A DNA stretch of 64,000 bases from Candidatus Tectomicrobia bacterium (GTDB lineage: Bacteria > UBA8248). The position numbers and the translations under genes are program-made. The stretch covers positions 1-64,000 of the forward strand of contig JACPUR010000003.1 in the NCBI GenBank assembly GCA_016192135.1, read 5' to 3'. The stretch's first letter is position 1, and each line of letters begins with the position of its first letter. This document shows, in pieces, positions 18,610 to 28,677 of this stretch. The notes beneath the pieces were generated by a model. That model worked only from the letters and a program-made list of their open reading frames with translations. It was not told where the DNA came from and made no database searches.

Positions 18610-18861
18610 ATGCAAGTGCTTCTCAAGTGCTTCGCCTGGGCCCGGGAGGTGACGGGCGAGGAGGATATCTCGGTCGACATCCCCGACGGGGGGACGGTGG
18701 CCGACCTGCGCGCCCGCCTGGAGGAGCGCTACCCGGTCTTCGCCGGCCGCATGGAGTCCATCGCCGTCTCGGTGAACCAGGAGTTCGCCGGGGACTCGGC
18801 CCCCATCCGCCCGGGGGACGAGGTGGCCCTCATCCCTCCCATCAGCGGAGGACGCTCGTGA
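18610..18861 (+). CDS. moaD: Molybdopterin synthase sulfur-carrier subunit MoaD
   Basis: 83 residues with the ubiquitin-like fold: VLLKCFAWAREVTGEEDISV, DGGTVADLRARL, and the C-terminal PPISGG. Its terminal Gly normally carries the thiocarboxylate used by MoaE to build molybdopterin. Oddity: the chain ends SGGRS, two residues past the double Gly, so it would need trimming before activation. Its stop overlaps moaE through GTGA. The cofactor would supply the formate dehydrogenase encoded 20 kb away. Confidence 0.9.
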   Translation: MQVLLKCFAWAREVTGEEDISVDIPDGGTVADLRARLEERYPVFAGRMESIAVSVNQEFAGDSAPIRPGDEVALIPPISGGRS

Positions 18862-19313
18862 TCTGCCGGATCGTGGAAACCCCCATCGACATGCAGGCCC
18901 TGGCCGCCCACGTGGAGGAGGCGGAGTCCGGGGCGGTGTGCACCTTCGCCGGGCTCGTGCGGAACCACAGCCGCGGCCAGCGGGTGACCCACCTGGAGTA
19001 CCAGGCCTACCGGGAGATGGCCGAGAAGAAGATGCGGCAGGTGGCCGAGGAGATCGAGGAGCGCTTCGGCGTCACCCGCCTGGCGATGGAGCACCGCGTG
19101 GGCGCGCTGCGGATCGGGGAGGTGGCCGTGGGCATCGCCGCCGCCTCGCCGCACCGCGACGCCGCCTTCAAGGCCTGCCGCTACGCCATCGACCGCATCA
19201 AGCAGATCGTGCCCATCTGGAAGAAGGAGTTCGGGGAGAACGGCGCCGTCTGGGTCGAGGAGTGCGCCGTGGACGCCGCCTCCGCCCGGGAGCCGGAGCG
19301 CCCGAAGAAATAA
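18858..19313 (+). CDS. moaE: Molybdopterin synthase catalytic subunit MoaE
   Basis: 151 residues, the usual size. Conserved segments: GAVCTFAGLVRNHSRG (about 24-39), LEYQAYREMAEKKM, HRVGALRIGEVAVGIAAASPHR, and the C-terminal PIWKKEF with the catalytic lysines. It converts precursor Z to molybdopterin by adding two sulfurs from MoaD. Start GTG 18858 overlaps the moaD stop. Convergent with the TRAP permease gene 34 bases away. Confidence 0.95.
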   Translation: MICRIVETPIDMQALAAHVEEAESGAVCTFAGLVRNHSRGQRVTHLEYQAYREMAEKKMRQVAEEIEERFGVTRLAMEHRVGALRIGEVAVGIAAASPHRDAAFKACRYAIDRIKQIVPIWKKEFGENGAVWVEECAVDAASAREPERPKK

Positions 19314-19347
19314 CCGCCTTCGTGACCTCTCCCCCGCCGCCGCTCTC

Positions 19348-21309
19348 TCAGGTCGCGGGCCGCGGCTGGAGCTCGCCCTTCGGGGGCGCGACCAGCCGGT
19401 GGCGCCAGATGCCGTAGATCGTCGCCGGCAGCAGGAAGACCGCCGCCGCGACCGCCACCTTGTCGTTCGGGTGCAGAAGCACCGCGAGCGAGAACAGCGC
19501 CAGCGCGGCCCGGAACATCCAATTGGCGCCGGCGCGGTCGAAGAAGCGCCCGAAGATGGCGCAGGTCATGCCGCAGCAGCCGATTACGATGAGCAGCATG
19601 TCCGCGATCTGGGCCCACCCGGGATTCACCACGATATCCTGGCGCACGAAGATGGCGAAGGACATGAGGGTGATGGGCAGGCACAGCTTCAGCGCCAGCC
19701 ACATGGTCTGCATGAAGGAGGCCTCCGCTATCCGCGCGGCGACCGCGGCGGTGAGGGAGGTCGGCGGGGACAGCTCGCCCCAGACCGCGATCAGGAACGC
19801 GAAGAAATGGGCGACCCAGGGGTCGATGCCGAGCTTGCGCAAGGGGTCGACCACGATGACCGCGAGGATGATGTAGGTGGCGGTGGGCGGCAGGCCCGCG
19901 CCGGCCAGCCAGCCGAAGACCCACGCCATAAGGATGGTGGCGATGACGCTCCACGCGCCGAGCTCGAGCAGGATCGCCCCCATGCGGTTGATGAAGCCGG
20001 TCACCGTGAACAGGCCGATCATGATCCCGAGCGTCGCCAGCATCAGCGTCAGGTAGGACGTCATCTCGGCGTGCGTTTCGATTGCGCGCCGGACGTTGCC
20101 GAGGAATGTTTCCTTCCCGGCCTCCGGATCCTTCAGCAGGTTCTTGAAATAGAGGAACGCGAGGAGCAGGAGTATGAACATGAAGAGCGCGGTGAATAGC
20201 GCGGCGCGCAGCGAGCCGTAGTTGAGCCACCCCATGAGCATGAGCAGAAAGCCCACCGAGAGGAAGAAGATGGCGGTTTTGACCTGGTCGTAGCGCGGCA
20301 CCGCCTGCAACGGGATCGGCTCGGGCGGCAGCAGCCGCACGCTCAGGAGGTAGACGGAGAGAGAAACCGTGGAGTAGTAGACGAAGGCCAGGGCGAAGCC
20401 CCGGATCACCACGTCCCAGTAGGGCACGCCGAGAAACTCCGCCATCAAGAAGCCGGCCACCGCCATCATCGGCGGCATGATGAGGCCGCCCATGGATGCC
20501 GCGGTCTCCACCGCGGCGGCGAAGGCCGCCGGCACGCCGTAGCGCTTCATCAGCGGAATCGTGAAGCTGCCGACCACCGCGGCGTTGGCGGCGCCGCTGC
20601 CGCTCACCAATCCGAGCGAGGCCGAGGCGAGCACCGCCGTCTGCGTGACCAGCTGCCGCGACCGGCCGGCGAGCCGCCGCATCACCATGACCATCGCATT
20701 CTGCGCCTCGAAGCCGCTCGCGGTACCCGCCAGGAGCATGAAAGCCGCGATCAGCGTCAGCGCGATCTGGGCGTAAAGCCCGTAGATGCCGGTGGCGAGC
20801 TCGACGGTGCTCGAGGTGACGACCCGGTAGAAGGTGGTCCCAGGGTGCCAGAAGAAATCGATCGGGCTCAGGTACCCCCACATGGTGTAGGCGACCAGCA
20901 CGACGTTCACCCAGAACAACTCGTTATGGCAGATCCGGGACAGCTCCATCACCAGGAGGAAGACCAGCAGGCCCACGATGAAGTCCTGTGTGGTGTAGGA
21001 TCCCTGCCGGTAGATCGCAATCTCCTCGTAGTCGAGAAAGAAGTAAATGAAGGCATAAAGGCAGATGCCGACGTAGCACGCGACGATGGCGTTTTTCGTG
21101 GGGCCGGAAAGGGAAGGGTAGAGGCCGTTATCCCGGTGGAGAATCAGGATTTGCAGGATCAGCGCGATCGGCAAGAGGTAGGTGGCGAGCTCGCTCGGGC
21201 CGCCAAAGCCCGTGTAGAAGTACCAGATCAGCCAGACGAACATGATCAACGAGACGGCGAAGATCAGATTCTTGACGTTGGCGAGGCGCTTGATTCGCTC
21301 CATCGGCAT
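19348..21309 (-). CDS. TRAP transporter fused 4TM/12TM permease (TAXI type)
   Basis: 653 residues, about 16 membrane helices. The DctQ-like 4TM part (1-170) is joined to the DctM-like 12TM part, the usual form in TAXI-TRAP systems. Recognisable segments: GASGFEAQ-like start of DctM (LAGTASGFEAQNA), GSGAANAAVVGSFTIPLMKRYG, MGGLIMPPMMAVAGFLMAE, AGAGLPPTATYIILAVIVVDPL, and WGELSPPTSLTAAVAARIAEASF. It imports organic acids with a sodium or proton gradient. The binding protein is encoded just upstream on the same strand. Confidence 0.93.
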   Translation of the reverse strand: MPMERIKRLANVKNLIFAVSLIMFVWLIWYFYTGFGGPSELATYLLPIALILQILILHRDNGLYPSLSGPTKNAIVACYVGICLYAFIYFFLDYEEIAIYRQGSYTTQDFIVGLLVFLLVMELSRICHNELFWVNVVLVAYTMWGYLSPIDFFWHPGTTFYRVVTSSTVELATGIYGLYAQIALTLIAAFMLLAGTASGFEAQNAMVMVMRRLAGRSRQLVTQTAVLASASLGLVSGSGAANAAVVGSFTIPLMKRYGVPAAFAAAVETAASMGGLIMPPMMAVAGFLMAEFLGVPYWDVVIRGFALAFVYYSTVSLSVYLLSVRLLPPEPIPLQAVPRYDQVKTAIFFLSVGFLLMLMGWLNYGSLRAALFTALFMFILLLLAFLYFKNLLKDPEAGKETFLGNVRRAIETHAEMTSYLTLMLATLGIMIGLFTVTGFINRMGAILLELGAWSVIATILMAWVFGWLAGAGLPPTATYIILAVIVVDPLRKLGIDPWVAHFFAFLIAVWGELSPPTSLTAAVAARIAEASFMQTMWLALKLCLPITLMSFAIFVRQDIVVNPGWAQIADMLLIVIGCCGMTCAIFGRFFDRAGANWMFRAALALFSLAVLLHPNDKVAVAAAVFLLPATIYGIWRHRLVAPPKGELQPRPAT

Positions 21310-21467
21310 GGCGGCGTCCTATCGCGAAGGGTATCCCTTGCTTTTCGGGTTGCCGGGGCGGGGACTCATGGCGACCGGAAATCACCCTCCCGCCGGGGCG
21401 GGGAGCCCGCGCCGGCCATGCGCGGGCCTCCCCCCTGGCGAGAATCAGGCGTTTCCGGATATTCCGC

Positions 21468-22508
21468 TTACTTGGCGATCTTCCACTTGTCGTTCCACGC
21501 CTTGTGCTCTTTCAGGAACTTGGCCATCCCGGCGTGCACGGGGATATGGGGATTGGCGTTGATTCCCTGCACCTGCATGCCCACGAAGTCGCGCGCCATC
21601 GGGGTGAAGCCCGGGTCCGCCTTCGCCAGCACCGCGCGCTGGTTGTAGAACGCGGAGAGCATCTTGTAGACGACGTCCTCCGGCATGTCTGGGCGCACGT
21701 TGTAGGCGAAGAGGATGGGCACGCCCAGGACCTTCGCCACGCCGACGTCCTTGCTGAAGGCCTGCTTCGGGTCGACCTCCGCGATGGCGAGGCCCGCCGC
21801 CTTCAGCTTCTCGACCTCGTTCGGGCAGGGGTTGATCAGCTTCACGTCCGTGCGCAGCTCTGTCTCGCGCCAGTAGGAGGCGAGCGAGCGGCCGGCGGTC
21901 GTGTAGGCGACGGCGCCGACGATCGTGCCGGCCTGGAACGCGTCCGACTGGGTCGCGGGGTCGATCTGCACGTGCTTGAACTGGTAGCCGAGCACCTTGT
22001 AGATGCGCTGGAAGTTCAGCCAGTTCATGAAGCCGGCGGTGGTGAAGAAGACCGGCTTGCCGCTGAAGTCGCCCCAGCACTTGTACTGGCCGGCCTTGGC
22101 GGCGGGGGCCGCCATGAACGACTCCATCGGGTAGGAGTACCAGGCGTGCACCAGCAAGCTCTTGGCCGGCTTGTAGTTCTTGAACCCGCCCTCGCGCGCG
22201 TAGAGCTGGGTCATTCCGACGTCGGCCGTGTAGCCGATCTCCGCCCCGCCATCCATCGCGGCCTTCATGGCGCCGGTGGTCGAGGGATACGGGTTGACGG
22301 TGATGGTGTACTGGCCGCCGAGCGCCTCCTCGAGCACCTTGACCATCGAGGCCGCCACCTTGTAGCCGTAGGAGCCCGTGTTCGACGTGGCCCAGCGGAT
22401 TGACTTTCGCTCCTGGGCGGAAGCCGGCCCGGCCGCCGAGGCCAGCGAGACGGCGGCCAGGGCCGCCAGGATCAGGCCAAATCGATGAATCCATCTCCTG
22501 TTTAACAT
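21468..22508 (-). CDS. TAXI-family TRAP transporter solute-binding protein
   Basis: 346 residues. Sec signal peptide to about residue 32 (SAQ cleavage), then the TAXI pattern: RWATSNTGSYGYKVAASMVKVLEE, TGAMKAAMDGGAEIGYT, NAR-like AREGGFKN. It would capture a periplasmic ligand for the fused permease encoded downstream. Substrate unknown; TAXI proteins bind glutamate, other amino or keto acids. Start ATG 22508 has AAGGAGAAG before it and a good promoter (22597-22625). Confidence 0.92.
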   Translation of the reverse strand: MLNRRWIHRFGLILAALAAVSLASAAGPASAQERKSIRWATSNTGSYGYKVAASMVKVLEEALGGQYTITVNPYPSTTGAMKAAMDGGAEIGYTADVGMTQLYAREGGFKNYKPAKSLLVHAWYSYPMESFMAAPAAKAGQYKCWGDFSGKPVFFTTAGFMNWLNFQRIYKVLGYQFKHVQIDPATQSDAFQAGTIVGAVAYTTAGRSLASYWRETELRTDVKLINPCPNEVEKLKAAGLAIAEVDPKQAFSKDVGVAKVLGVPILFAYNVRPDMPEDVVYKMLSAFYNQRAVLAKADPGFTPMARDFVGMQVQGINANPHIPVHAGMAKFLKEHKAWNDKWKIAK

Positions 22509-22809
22509 CAAGCTTCTCCTTGGTTCGGGTAGGACGGCTGCCGCGGACGTTCGTTCGCCCATCTGCCGGGAGGGCCAAAACCTTGAGATTTCGCGGATTA
22601 TGAGACATCGGCTCCGTTTTCTCAACCCAGGATGGCTTCGTTCCGCCCGATTTTCCGCCCCCCCCGGCGCCAAGCGGGATACCCCCGAAATGCGCCGGCG
22701 GCGCACCGGGAGGGCCCCCGGCCTCCCCCGCGCGCGCCTTTTCGCCCCGGTGTGCTATAACTGGCCCCCTGCCCGCCGGGAAGATTGCCGCCCGGCGCGG
22801 GAGGAGGCT
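22509..22809. other. Divergent regulatory gap between TRAP and trp genes
   Basis: No coding signal over 301 bases. It contains the minus-strand promoter at 22597-22625 and, for the plus strand, only a lone TATAAC (22756-22761) without a clear -35. I see no trp leader peptide or T-box. Confidence 0.5.
22597..22625 (-). promoter_or_regulatory. Sigma-70 promoter of the TAXI-TRAP operon
   Basis: On the minus strand: TTGAGA (22625-22620), 17 bases, CATAAT (22602-22597). Each box matches the consensus at five of six positions. About 89 bases lie between it and the ATG at 22508. Confidence 0.65.
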
Positions 22810-23454
22810 ATGATTCGGATCAAGATTTGCGGCGTCACCACCCCGGAGGATGCCCGCTTCGCCCTGGACTGCGGGGCGGACGCCCTGGGCCTGAACTTCG
22901 TGCCCGGCACCCCCCGATGCCTGGAGGCCGACGCCGCCCAAAAGCTGGCCGCTGCGCTGCCTCCCTTCGGCGTCCGGGTGGGCGTCTTCGTGAACGAGGA
23001 TCCCCGGCGCATCGAGCAGATCGCCCGGAAGGCCGGGCTGGACGCCGTCCAGCTCCACGGGGACGAGCCCCCCGGGGACTGCCACTGGCTCCAGGAGCGG
23101 GGCCTGCGGGTCATCCGGGCGCTGCGCGTCCGGGGGCCGGAGACCCTGGCCGAGGCCGGGCGCTTCCCGGGCTGCGCCATCCTCCTGGACGCTTACGCCG
23201 AGGGGAAGCCAGGGGGGACGGGGAAGATTTTCGACTGGTCCCTGGCCCGGGAGCTGGCCGGGCGGCGCACCGTCATCCTCTCGGGCGGGCTCAGGCCCGA
23301 GAACGTGACCCAGGCCATCCAGGAGGTCCGCCCCTACGGGGTGGACGTGAGCAGCGGGGTGGAAGGAGACGCGCCCGGCCGGAAGGACCCGGAGCGGGTG
23401 CGCCGCTTCATCGAGAACGCGCGCGGGGTGTTCGCCGCGATGGGAGAGGCATGA
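22810..23454 (+). CDS. trpF: Phosphoribosylanthranilate isomerase
   Basis: 214 residues, a (beta/alpha)8 barrel. Motifs: [12 protein letters not shown] (Cys7 general base), [31 protein letters not shown] and the phosphate-binding [10 protein letters not shown]. It catalyses the Amadori rearrangement in tryptophan synthesis. GGAGG precedes ATG 22810. The stop overlaps the trpB start. First gene of a run trpF-trpB-trpA-leuC-leuD-leuB-asd. Confidence 0.95.
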   Translation: MIRIKICGVTTPEDARFALDCGADALGLNFVPGTPRCLEADAAQKLAAALPPFGVRVGVFVNEDPRRIEQIARKAGLDAVQLHGDEPPGDCHWLQERGLRVIRALRVRGPETLAEAGRFPGCAILLDAYAEGKPGGTGKIFDWSLARELAGRRTVILSGGLRPENVTQAIQEVRPYGVDVSSGVEGDAPGRKDPERVRRFIENARGVFAAMGEA

Positions 23455-24686
23455 TGGCCACGGCCCCGGCCGAGCCCAAGGGGCGCTTCGGGAAGTTCGG
23501 GGGGCAGTTCGTCCCCGAGACGCTGATGCCCGCCCTGGAGGAGCTGGAGGCGGCCTACGCGGAGGCGCGGAGCGATCCGGCCTTCCACGCGGAGCTCGCC
23601 TCGTACCTCAAGGTCTACGTCGGGCGCCCCACCCCGCTCTACCACGCGGCCCGGCTCTCGGCGAGGCTCGGGACCCTCAAGGTCTATCTCAAGCGCGAGG
23701 ACCTCTGCCACACCGGCGCCCACAAGATCAACAACACGCTCGCCCAGGCCCTGCTCGCGAGGCGGCTCGGCAAGCGGCGCCTCATCGCCGAGACGGGGGC
23801 GGGGCAGCACGGCGTGGCCACCGCCACGGCGGCGGCCCTCTTCGGGCTGGAGTGCGACGTCTACATGGGCGAGGAGGACGTGGCCCGCCAGGCCCTCAAC
23901 GTCTTCCGGATGCGGCTCCTGGGCGCCCGCGTCATCCCGGTCACCTCGGGGAGCCGCACCCTAAAGGACGCGACGAACGAGACACTGCGCGACTGGACGG
24001 CCTCGGTCCGCACCACCCACTACATCATCGGCTCGGTGGTGGGGCCGCATCCGTTTCCCACGATGATCCGCGACTTCCAGTCCGTCATCGGCCGCGAGGC
24101 GCGCGAGCAGGCGCAGGCCGCCGAGGGGCGCCTGCCCGACTGCTGCGTCGCCTGCGTGGGCGGGGGGAGCAACGCCATCGGCCTCTTCCATCCCTTCGTC
24201 GAGGATAGGGCCGTCCAGCTCATCGGGGTCGAGGCGGCGGGCCGGGGCATCGAGACGGGCGAGCACGGCGCCTCCCTCACGGCGGGGCGGCCGGGCGTTC
24301 TCCACGGCTGCCGGACCTTCCTCCTCTACGACGACGACGGCCAGATCATCCCCGCGCACTCGGTCTCGGCCGGGCTCGACTACCCCGGAGTGGGGCCAGA
24401 GCACGCCCATCTCAAGGACACGGGCCGGGCGCGCTACGTGGCGGTGGACGACCGCCAGGCGCTCCGGGCCTTCCGGGAGCTCGCCCGGCTCGAGGGCATC
24501 ATCCCCGCCCTCGAGAGCGCCCACGCCATCGCCTACCTGGAAACGCTGGCGAAGGAGGCGGGCGGCGGCGCCGCGAGGCCCAAGGTCGCCGTGGTGTGCC
24601 TCTCCGGCCGGGGGGACAAGGACGTGCAGCAGGCCGAGGGCCTGCTCCAGGAGATGCTCGACGAGCGGGCGGAGGGGCGGGGCTGA
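23451..24686 (+). CDS. trpB: Tryptophan synthase beta chain
   Basis: 411 residues. [17 protein letters not shown] start, PLP lysine in [27 protein letters not shown], the phosphate loop GGGSNAIG, and [16 protein letters not shown]. It condenses indole with serine. Two adjacent ATGs (23451 and 23454) are possible, both overlapping the trpF stop. Coupled with trpA by ATGA-type overlap. Confidence 0.97.
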   Translation: MMATAPAEPKGRFGKFGGQFVPETLMPALEELEAAYAEARSDPAFHAELASYLKVYVGRPTPLYHAARLSARLGTLKVYLKREDLCHTGAHKINNTLAQALLARRLGKRRLIAETGAGQHGVATATAAALFGLECDVYMGEEDVARQALNVFRMRLLGARVIPVTSGSRTLKDATNETLRDWTASVRTTHYIIGSVVGPHPFPTMIRDFQSVIGREAREQAQAAEGRLPDCCVACVGGGSNAIGLFHPFVEDRAVQLIGVEAAGRGIETGEHGASLTAGRPGVLHGCRTFLLYDDDGQIIPAHSVSAGLDYPGVGPEHAHLKDTGRARYVAVDDRQALRAFRELARLEGIIPALESAHAIAYLETLAKEAGGGAARPKVAVVCLSGRGDKDVQQAEGLLQEMLDERAEGRG

Positions 24687-25534
24687 TGCAGAAATCCTCC
24701 CGGCTCGCCGCCTGCTTCGAGCGCCTGCGCGCGGAGGGAAGGGCGGGGCTTTTTCCCTTCGTGACGGCGGGGGACCCGGACCTCGCTTTCACCCGGAAGC
24801 TCCTCCCGGCCCTGGCCCGCGCCGGGGCGGACGGCTTCGAGCTCGGCGTCCCCTTCAGCGATCCCCTGGCGGACGGCCCGACCATCCAGCGCGCGAGCGC
24901 CCGGGCCCTGGAGGCCGGCACCCGGCTCAAGGACGTGCTCGCCCTCGTGGGGGACGCGCGGAGGGAGCTCCCGGAGGCCCCCATCGTCCTGATGACCTAC
25001 TACAACCCGGTCATCGCCTTCGGGGAGAAGAACTTCGCCCGGGAGGCGGCGCGGGCGGGGGCGGACGGGGTGATCGTCCCGGACCTCCCGCCGGAGGAGG
25101 GCGGGCCGCTGCTCGAGGCGATGCGGGATTTCCCGCTGGACGCCGTGTTCATGCTCGCCCCGACGAGCGGCCGCTCGCGGGCCGAGATCGTGAACCGTGC
25201 GGGCAGCGGCTTCATCTATTATGTGGGGCAGATGGGAGTGACCGGGGCGCGCGACAGCCTGGACGCCGGCCTCCGCGGGGCGCTGGAGGAACTGCGCCCC
25301 ATCAAGAACCGGCCGGTGCTGGTGGGCTTCGGCATCAAGACCCCCGAGCAGGCGGCCGACGTGGGCGGGTACGCCGAGGGGGTGATCGTGGGCAGCGCCC
25401 TCATCGACGCGATGGAGAAGGAGGCGGGCCGGGCGGCGAAGATTGAGGCCGCCTCCCGCTACATCGGCTCCCTTCGGAAGGCCCTGGAGCAATCGGCGGC
25501 GGCCCGCCCGGGCGGCGCCGGCCGGTCCTCCTGA
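24686..25534 (+). CDS. trpA: Tryptophan synthase alpha chain
   Basis: 282 residues. [31 protein letters not shown] (catalytic Glu), [11 protein letters not shown] (catalytic Asp), [12 protein letters not shown] and [11 protein letters not shown] are all present. It cleaves indole-3-glycerol phosphate and channels indole to TrpB. Start overlaps the trpB stop by one base. leuC begins 26 bases on. Confidence 0.97.
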   Translation: MQKSSRLAACFERLRAEGRAGLFPFVTAGDPDLAFTRKLLPALARAGADGFELGVPFSDPLADGPTIQRASARALEAGTRLKDVLALVGDARRELPEAPIVLMTYYNPVIAFGEKNFAREAARAGADGVIVPDLPPEEGGPLLEAMRDFPLDAVFMLAPTSGRSRAEIVNRAGSGFIYYVGQMGVTGARDSLDAGLRGALEELRPIKNRPVLVGFGIKTPEQAADVGGYAEGVIVGSALIDAMEKEAGRAAKIEAASRYIGSLRKALEQSAAARPGGAGRSS

Positions 25535-25560
25535 ACATCGACGGACGAAAGGAACGGCGC

Positions 25561-26961
25561 ATGTCCGAGCGGACGCTCTACGACAAGGTGTGGGACAGCC
25601 ATACGGTGGCCAAGCTGCCGACCGGCCAGGACCAGGTCTTCATCGGGCTCCACCTCGTCCACGAGGTGACCACCCCCCAGGCCTTCGACATCCTGAAGGA
25701 GCGGGGGCTCAGGGTGGCCTTCCCGGAGCGCACGGTCGCCACGGTGGACCACATCATCCCCACCCTCGTCCAGATCCGGCCCTTCGAGGACGCGCAGGCG
25801 GAGGAGATGTTCGCCGCCCTCGAGAAGAACGTGGACGAGAACGGCATCCGCTTCCTCCACCTGGGCACCGGGCGGCAGGGCATCGTCCACGTCATCGGTC
25901 CCGAACTCGGGCTGAGCCAGCCGGGGATGACCATCGCCTGCGGGGACAGCCACACGAGCACCCACGGCGCCGTGGGCTCGCTCGGCTTCGGCATCGGCAC
26001 GACCGAGGTGGCCCACGTGCTGGCCACGCAGACCCTCGCCCTGAGCCGGTTGAAGGTGCGCCGCATCAACGTGACGGGGGAGCTCAGGCCCGGCGTCTTC
26101 CCCAAGGACGTGATCCTGCGCATCATCCACGACCTCGGCATCAACGGCGGGCTCGGCCACGCCTACGAGTACGGCGGCGCCGTCTTCGACAAGATGACGA
26201 TGGAGGGGCGCATGACCGTCTGCAACATGAGCATCGAGGGCGGCGCGCGCATCGGCTACGTGAACCCCGACGAAGCCACCCTCGCCTATCTGAAGGGCCG
26301 GGATTTCGCCCCCCAGGGGGAGGCCTTCGACAAGGCCGCGGCCTACTGGAAATCGGTGGCCTCCGAGAAGGACGCCGCCTACGACCACGTCTTCGACATC
26401 GAGGGGGAATCGATTGAGCCGATGGTGACCTGGGGCATCAATCCCGGCCACTCGGTCGGCATCTCGGAGAAGCTCCCCAGGCTCTCGGACTTCGAGGGGG
26501 AGGACCGGCGCACGGCCGAGCAGGCCTATGCCTTCATGGGCCTCAAGGCGGGGGACGCCATCCAGGGCACCAAGATCGACGTGGCCTTCCTGGGCTCGTG
26601 CACCAACTCCCGGCTCACGGACCTCCGCGAGGGGGCGCGCATCCTGAAGGGGAGGAAGGTGAACCCCAAGGTGAAGATGCTCGTCGTGCCGGGCTCCCAG
26701 AAGGTGAAGGAGCAGGCCGAGGCGGAGGGCCTCCACGCGATCTTCATGGAGGCCGGGGCCGAGTGGCGCGGGGCGGGGTGCTCCATGTGCCTGGGCATGA
26801 ACCCGGACAAGCTCGTGGGCTCCGAGCGGAGCATCTCCTCCTCGAACCGCAACTTCATCGGCCGGCAGGGGAGCCCAAAGGGCCGCACCCACCTGGGCAG
26901 CCCGGCCATGGTGGCCGCCTCGGCCATCGAGGGCTGCCTCACCGACCCGAGGGAGTTCTAG
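25561..26961 (+). CDS. leuC: 3-isopropylmalate dehydratase large subunit
   Basis: 466 residues, aconitase fold. Cluster-binding cysteines are in the [13 protein letters not shown] and [14 protein letters not shown] motifs, with the substrate segment [23 protein letters not shown]. Isomerises 2- to 3-isopropylmalate in leucine synthesis, with LeuD. Start ATG 25561 after GAAAGGAACGG. Confidence 0.97.
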   Translation: MSERTLYDKVWDSHTVAKLPTGQDQVFIGLHLVHEVTTPQAFDILKERGLRVAFPERTVATVDHIIPTLVQIRPFEDAQAEEMFAALEKNVDENGIRFLHLGTGRQGIVHVIGPELGLSQPGMTIACGDSHTSTHGAVGSLGFGIGTTEVAHVLATQTLALSRLKVRRINVTGELRPGVFPKDVILRIIHDLGINGGLGHAYEYGGAVFDKMTMEGRMTVCNMSIEGGARIGYVNPDEATLAYLKGRDFAPQGEAFDKAAAYWKSVASEKDAAYDHVFDIEGESIEPMVTWGINPGHSVGISEKLPRLSDFEGEDRRTAEQAYAFMGLKAGDAIQGTKIDVAFLGSCTNSRLTDLREGARILKGRKVNPKVKMLVVPGSQKVKEQAEAEGLHAIFMEAGAEWRGAGCSMCLGMNPDKLVGSERSISSSNRNFIGRQGSPKGRTHLGSPAMVAASAIEGCLTDPREF

Positions 26962-26963
26962 CC

Positions 26964-27602
26964 ATGGGCGCGGAGAAGGGCACCGTCATCCGCCAGATCC
27001 GGGGGAAGGCCATCCCCCTGCCGGGGGACGACATCGACACCGACCGCATCACCCCGGCACGGTTCCTGAAGGCCATCACCTTCACCGGCATCGAGAAGGC
27101 CCTCTTCTGCGACGAGCGGGAGCTCACGCCCGACCACCCTATCGACAACCTGGCCCACCGGGGCGCCCGGCTCATGTTCGTGGGCAAGAACTTCGGCTCG
27201 GGCTCCTCCCGCGAGAGCGCCCCCCAGGCCATCCAGCGCTTCGGCATCCAGGCCCTCGTCGGGGTGTCCTTCGCGGAAATATTCGCGGGCAACTCCTTCG
27301 CCATCGGGATGCCCCTGGCGACCGCCTCGGCGGAGAACGCCGCCCGCCTCATCGCCCACGCCCAAAGGCACCCCCAGACGGAGTTCGTCCTGGACCTCGA
27401 GAAGCTCACGGTGAGCTTCGGCGGCGAGAGCCTGCCGGTCGAGATGCAGGAGAACCGGCGCAGGTCCTTCCTGGCCGGCACCTGGGACATGCTCACCAAC
27501 CTGGAGGCCAACCTGCCCAGGGTGCGGGAGGTGGCCTCTGGGCTTCCCTACATGGCCGGATTCACCATCGGCGAGAGAGGCGATCGCGTTGGGCGCGTAT
27601 AA
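26964..27602 (+). CDS. leuD: 3-isopropylmalate dehydratase small subunit
   Basis: 212 residues: DDIDTDRITPARFL and FGSGSSRESAPQAI swivel-domain motifs. Pairs with LeuC, two bases upstream. The C-terminal 14 bases overlap the leuB start. Confidence 0.96.
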   Translation: MGAEKGTVIRQIRGKAIPLPGDDIDTDRITPARFLKAITFTGIEKALFCDERELTPDHPIDNLAHRGARLMFVGKNFGSGSSRESAPQAIQRFGIQALVGVSFAEIFAGNSFAIGMPLATASAENAARLIAHAQRHPQTEFVLDLEKLTVSFGGESLPVEMQENRRRSFLAGTWDMLTNLEANLPRVREVASGLPYMAGFTIGERGDRVGRV

Positions 27603-28677
27603 TATCGCGGTCCTTCCCGGGGACGGCATCGGGCGGGAGGTGACGGTCCAGGCGCGCAAGGTGCTCGAGGCGGCGGGCCGGAGGTTCGGGGTTTCGTTCC
27701 GGTTCGAGGAGGCCCTGTGCGGCGGGGCGGCCTGCGACGCCGTGGGGGAGCCCCTACCCCGGAAGACCCTGGACCTCTGCCGGGCGAGCGACGCGGGGCT
27801 CTTCGGCGCCGTGGGCGGGCCCAAGTGGGACAATCTGCCCAAGGAGAAGCGGCCCGAGCAGGCCATCCTGGGGCTCAGGAAGAACCTCAACCTCTTCGCC
27901 AACCTGCGCCCCGCCAAGATGTTCGACCCGCTGGTGGACGCCTCCTCGCTCAAGCCCCAGTTCGTGAAGGGGCTGGACCTCCTCGTGGTGCGCGAGGGAG
28001 TGGGGGACATCTACTTCGGCCAGCCGCGGGGCATCGAGAGGCTCCCGAACGGGGACGAGCGCGCGGTGGACACCATGGTCTACACCACCCCCGAGATCCG
28101 CCGCATCGTGAAGACGGCCTGCGAGCTGGCCCGGGTGCGCCGCAAGCGGGTGTGCTCGGTGGACAAGGAGAACGTCCTCGACAACAGCCGCCTGTGGCGC
28201 CGGGTGGCCTCGGAGGTGGGGAAGGACTACCCCGACGTCGAGCTCTCCCACATGTACGTGGACAACGCTTCGATGCAGCTCATCCGCAACCCCCTGCACT
28301 TCGACGTCATCGTGACGGGGAACATGTTCGGGGACATCCTGAGTGACGCCGCCTCCATGCTCACCGGCTCCATCGGCATGCTGGCCTCGGCCAACCTGAA
28401 CGAGACGGGCTTCGGCCTCTATGAGCCGGTGCACGGCACCGCGCCGGACATCGCCGGGCAGGACAAGGCCAACCCCATCGCCGCCGTCATGTCGACGGCC
28501 ATGCTCTGCCGGTATACCCTCAAGCGGCCCGACATGGCGGACGCCATCGAGGCCGCGGTGGGCGGGGTGCTGGCGGAGGGCTGCCGCACCCCGGACATCT
28601 ACACCCCGGGCGCCCGGGCGGTGGGCTGCAACGAAATGGGCGAGTTGATCGCGAAGCGAGTGGGAGGAAGCAAGTGA
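27589..28677 (+). CDS. leuB: 3-isopropylmalate dehydrogenase
   Basis: 362 residues. IAVLPGDGIGREV, GLFGAVGGPKWDNL, the substrate-site Arg cluster (LRKNLNLFANLRPAKMF), VDKENVLDNSRLWR, DNASMQLIRNP and NMFGDILSDAASML. Oxidises and decarboxylates 3-isopropylmalate with NAD. No ATG is available; TTG 27589 is the fitting start, with GAGAGG upstream, overlapping leuD by 14 bases, which suggests translational coupling. Confidence 0.95.
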   Translation: MGAYNIAVLPGDGIGREVTVQARKVLEAAGRRFGVSFRFEEALCGGAACDAVGEPLPRKTLDLCRASDAGLFGAVGGPKWDNLPKEKRPEQAILGLRKNLNLFANLRPAKMFDPLVDASSLKPQFVKGLDLLVVREGVGDIYFGQPRGIERLPNGDERAVDTMVYTTPEIRRIVKTACELARVRRKRVCSVDKENVLDNSRLWRRVASEVGKDYPDVELSHMYVDNASMQLIRNPLHFDVIVTGNMFGDILSDAASMLTGSIGMLASANLNETGFGLYEPVHGTAPDIAGQDKANPIAAVMSTAMLCRYTLKRPDMADAIEAAVGGVLAEGCRTPDIYTPGARAVGCNEMGELIAKRVGGSK

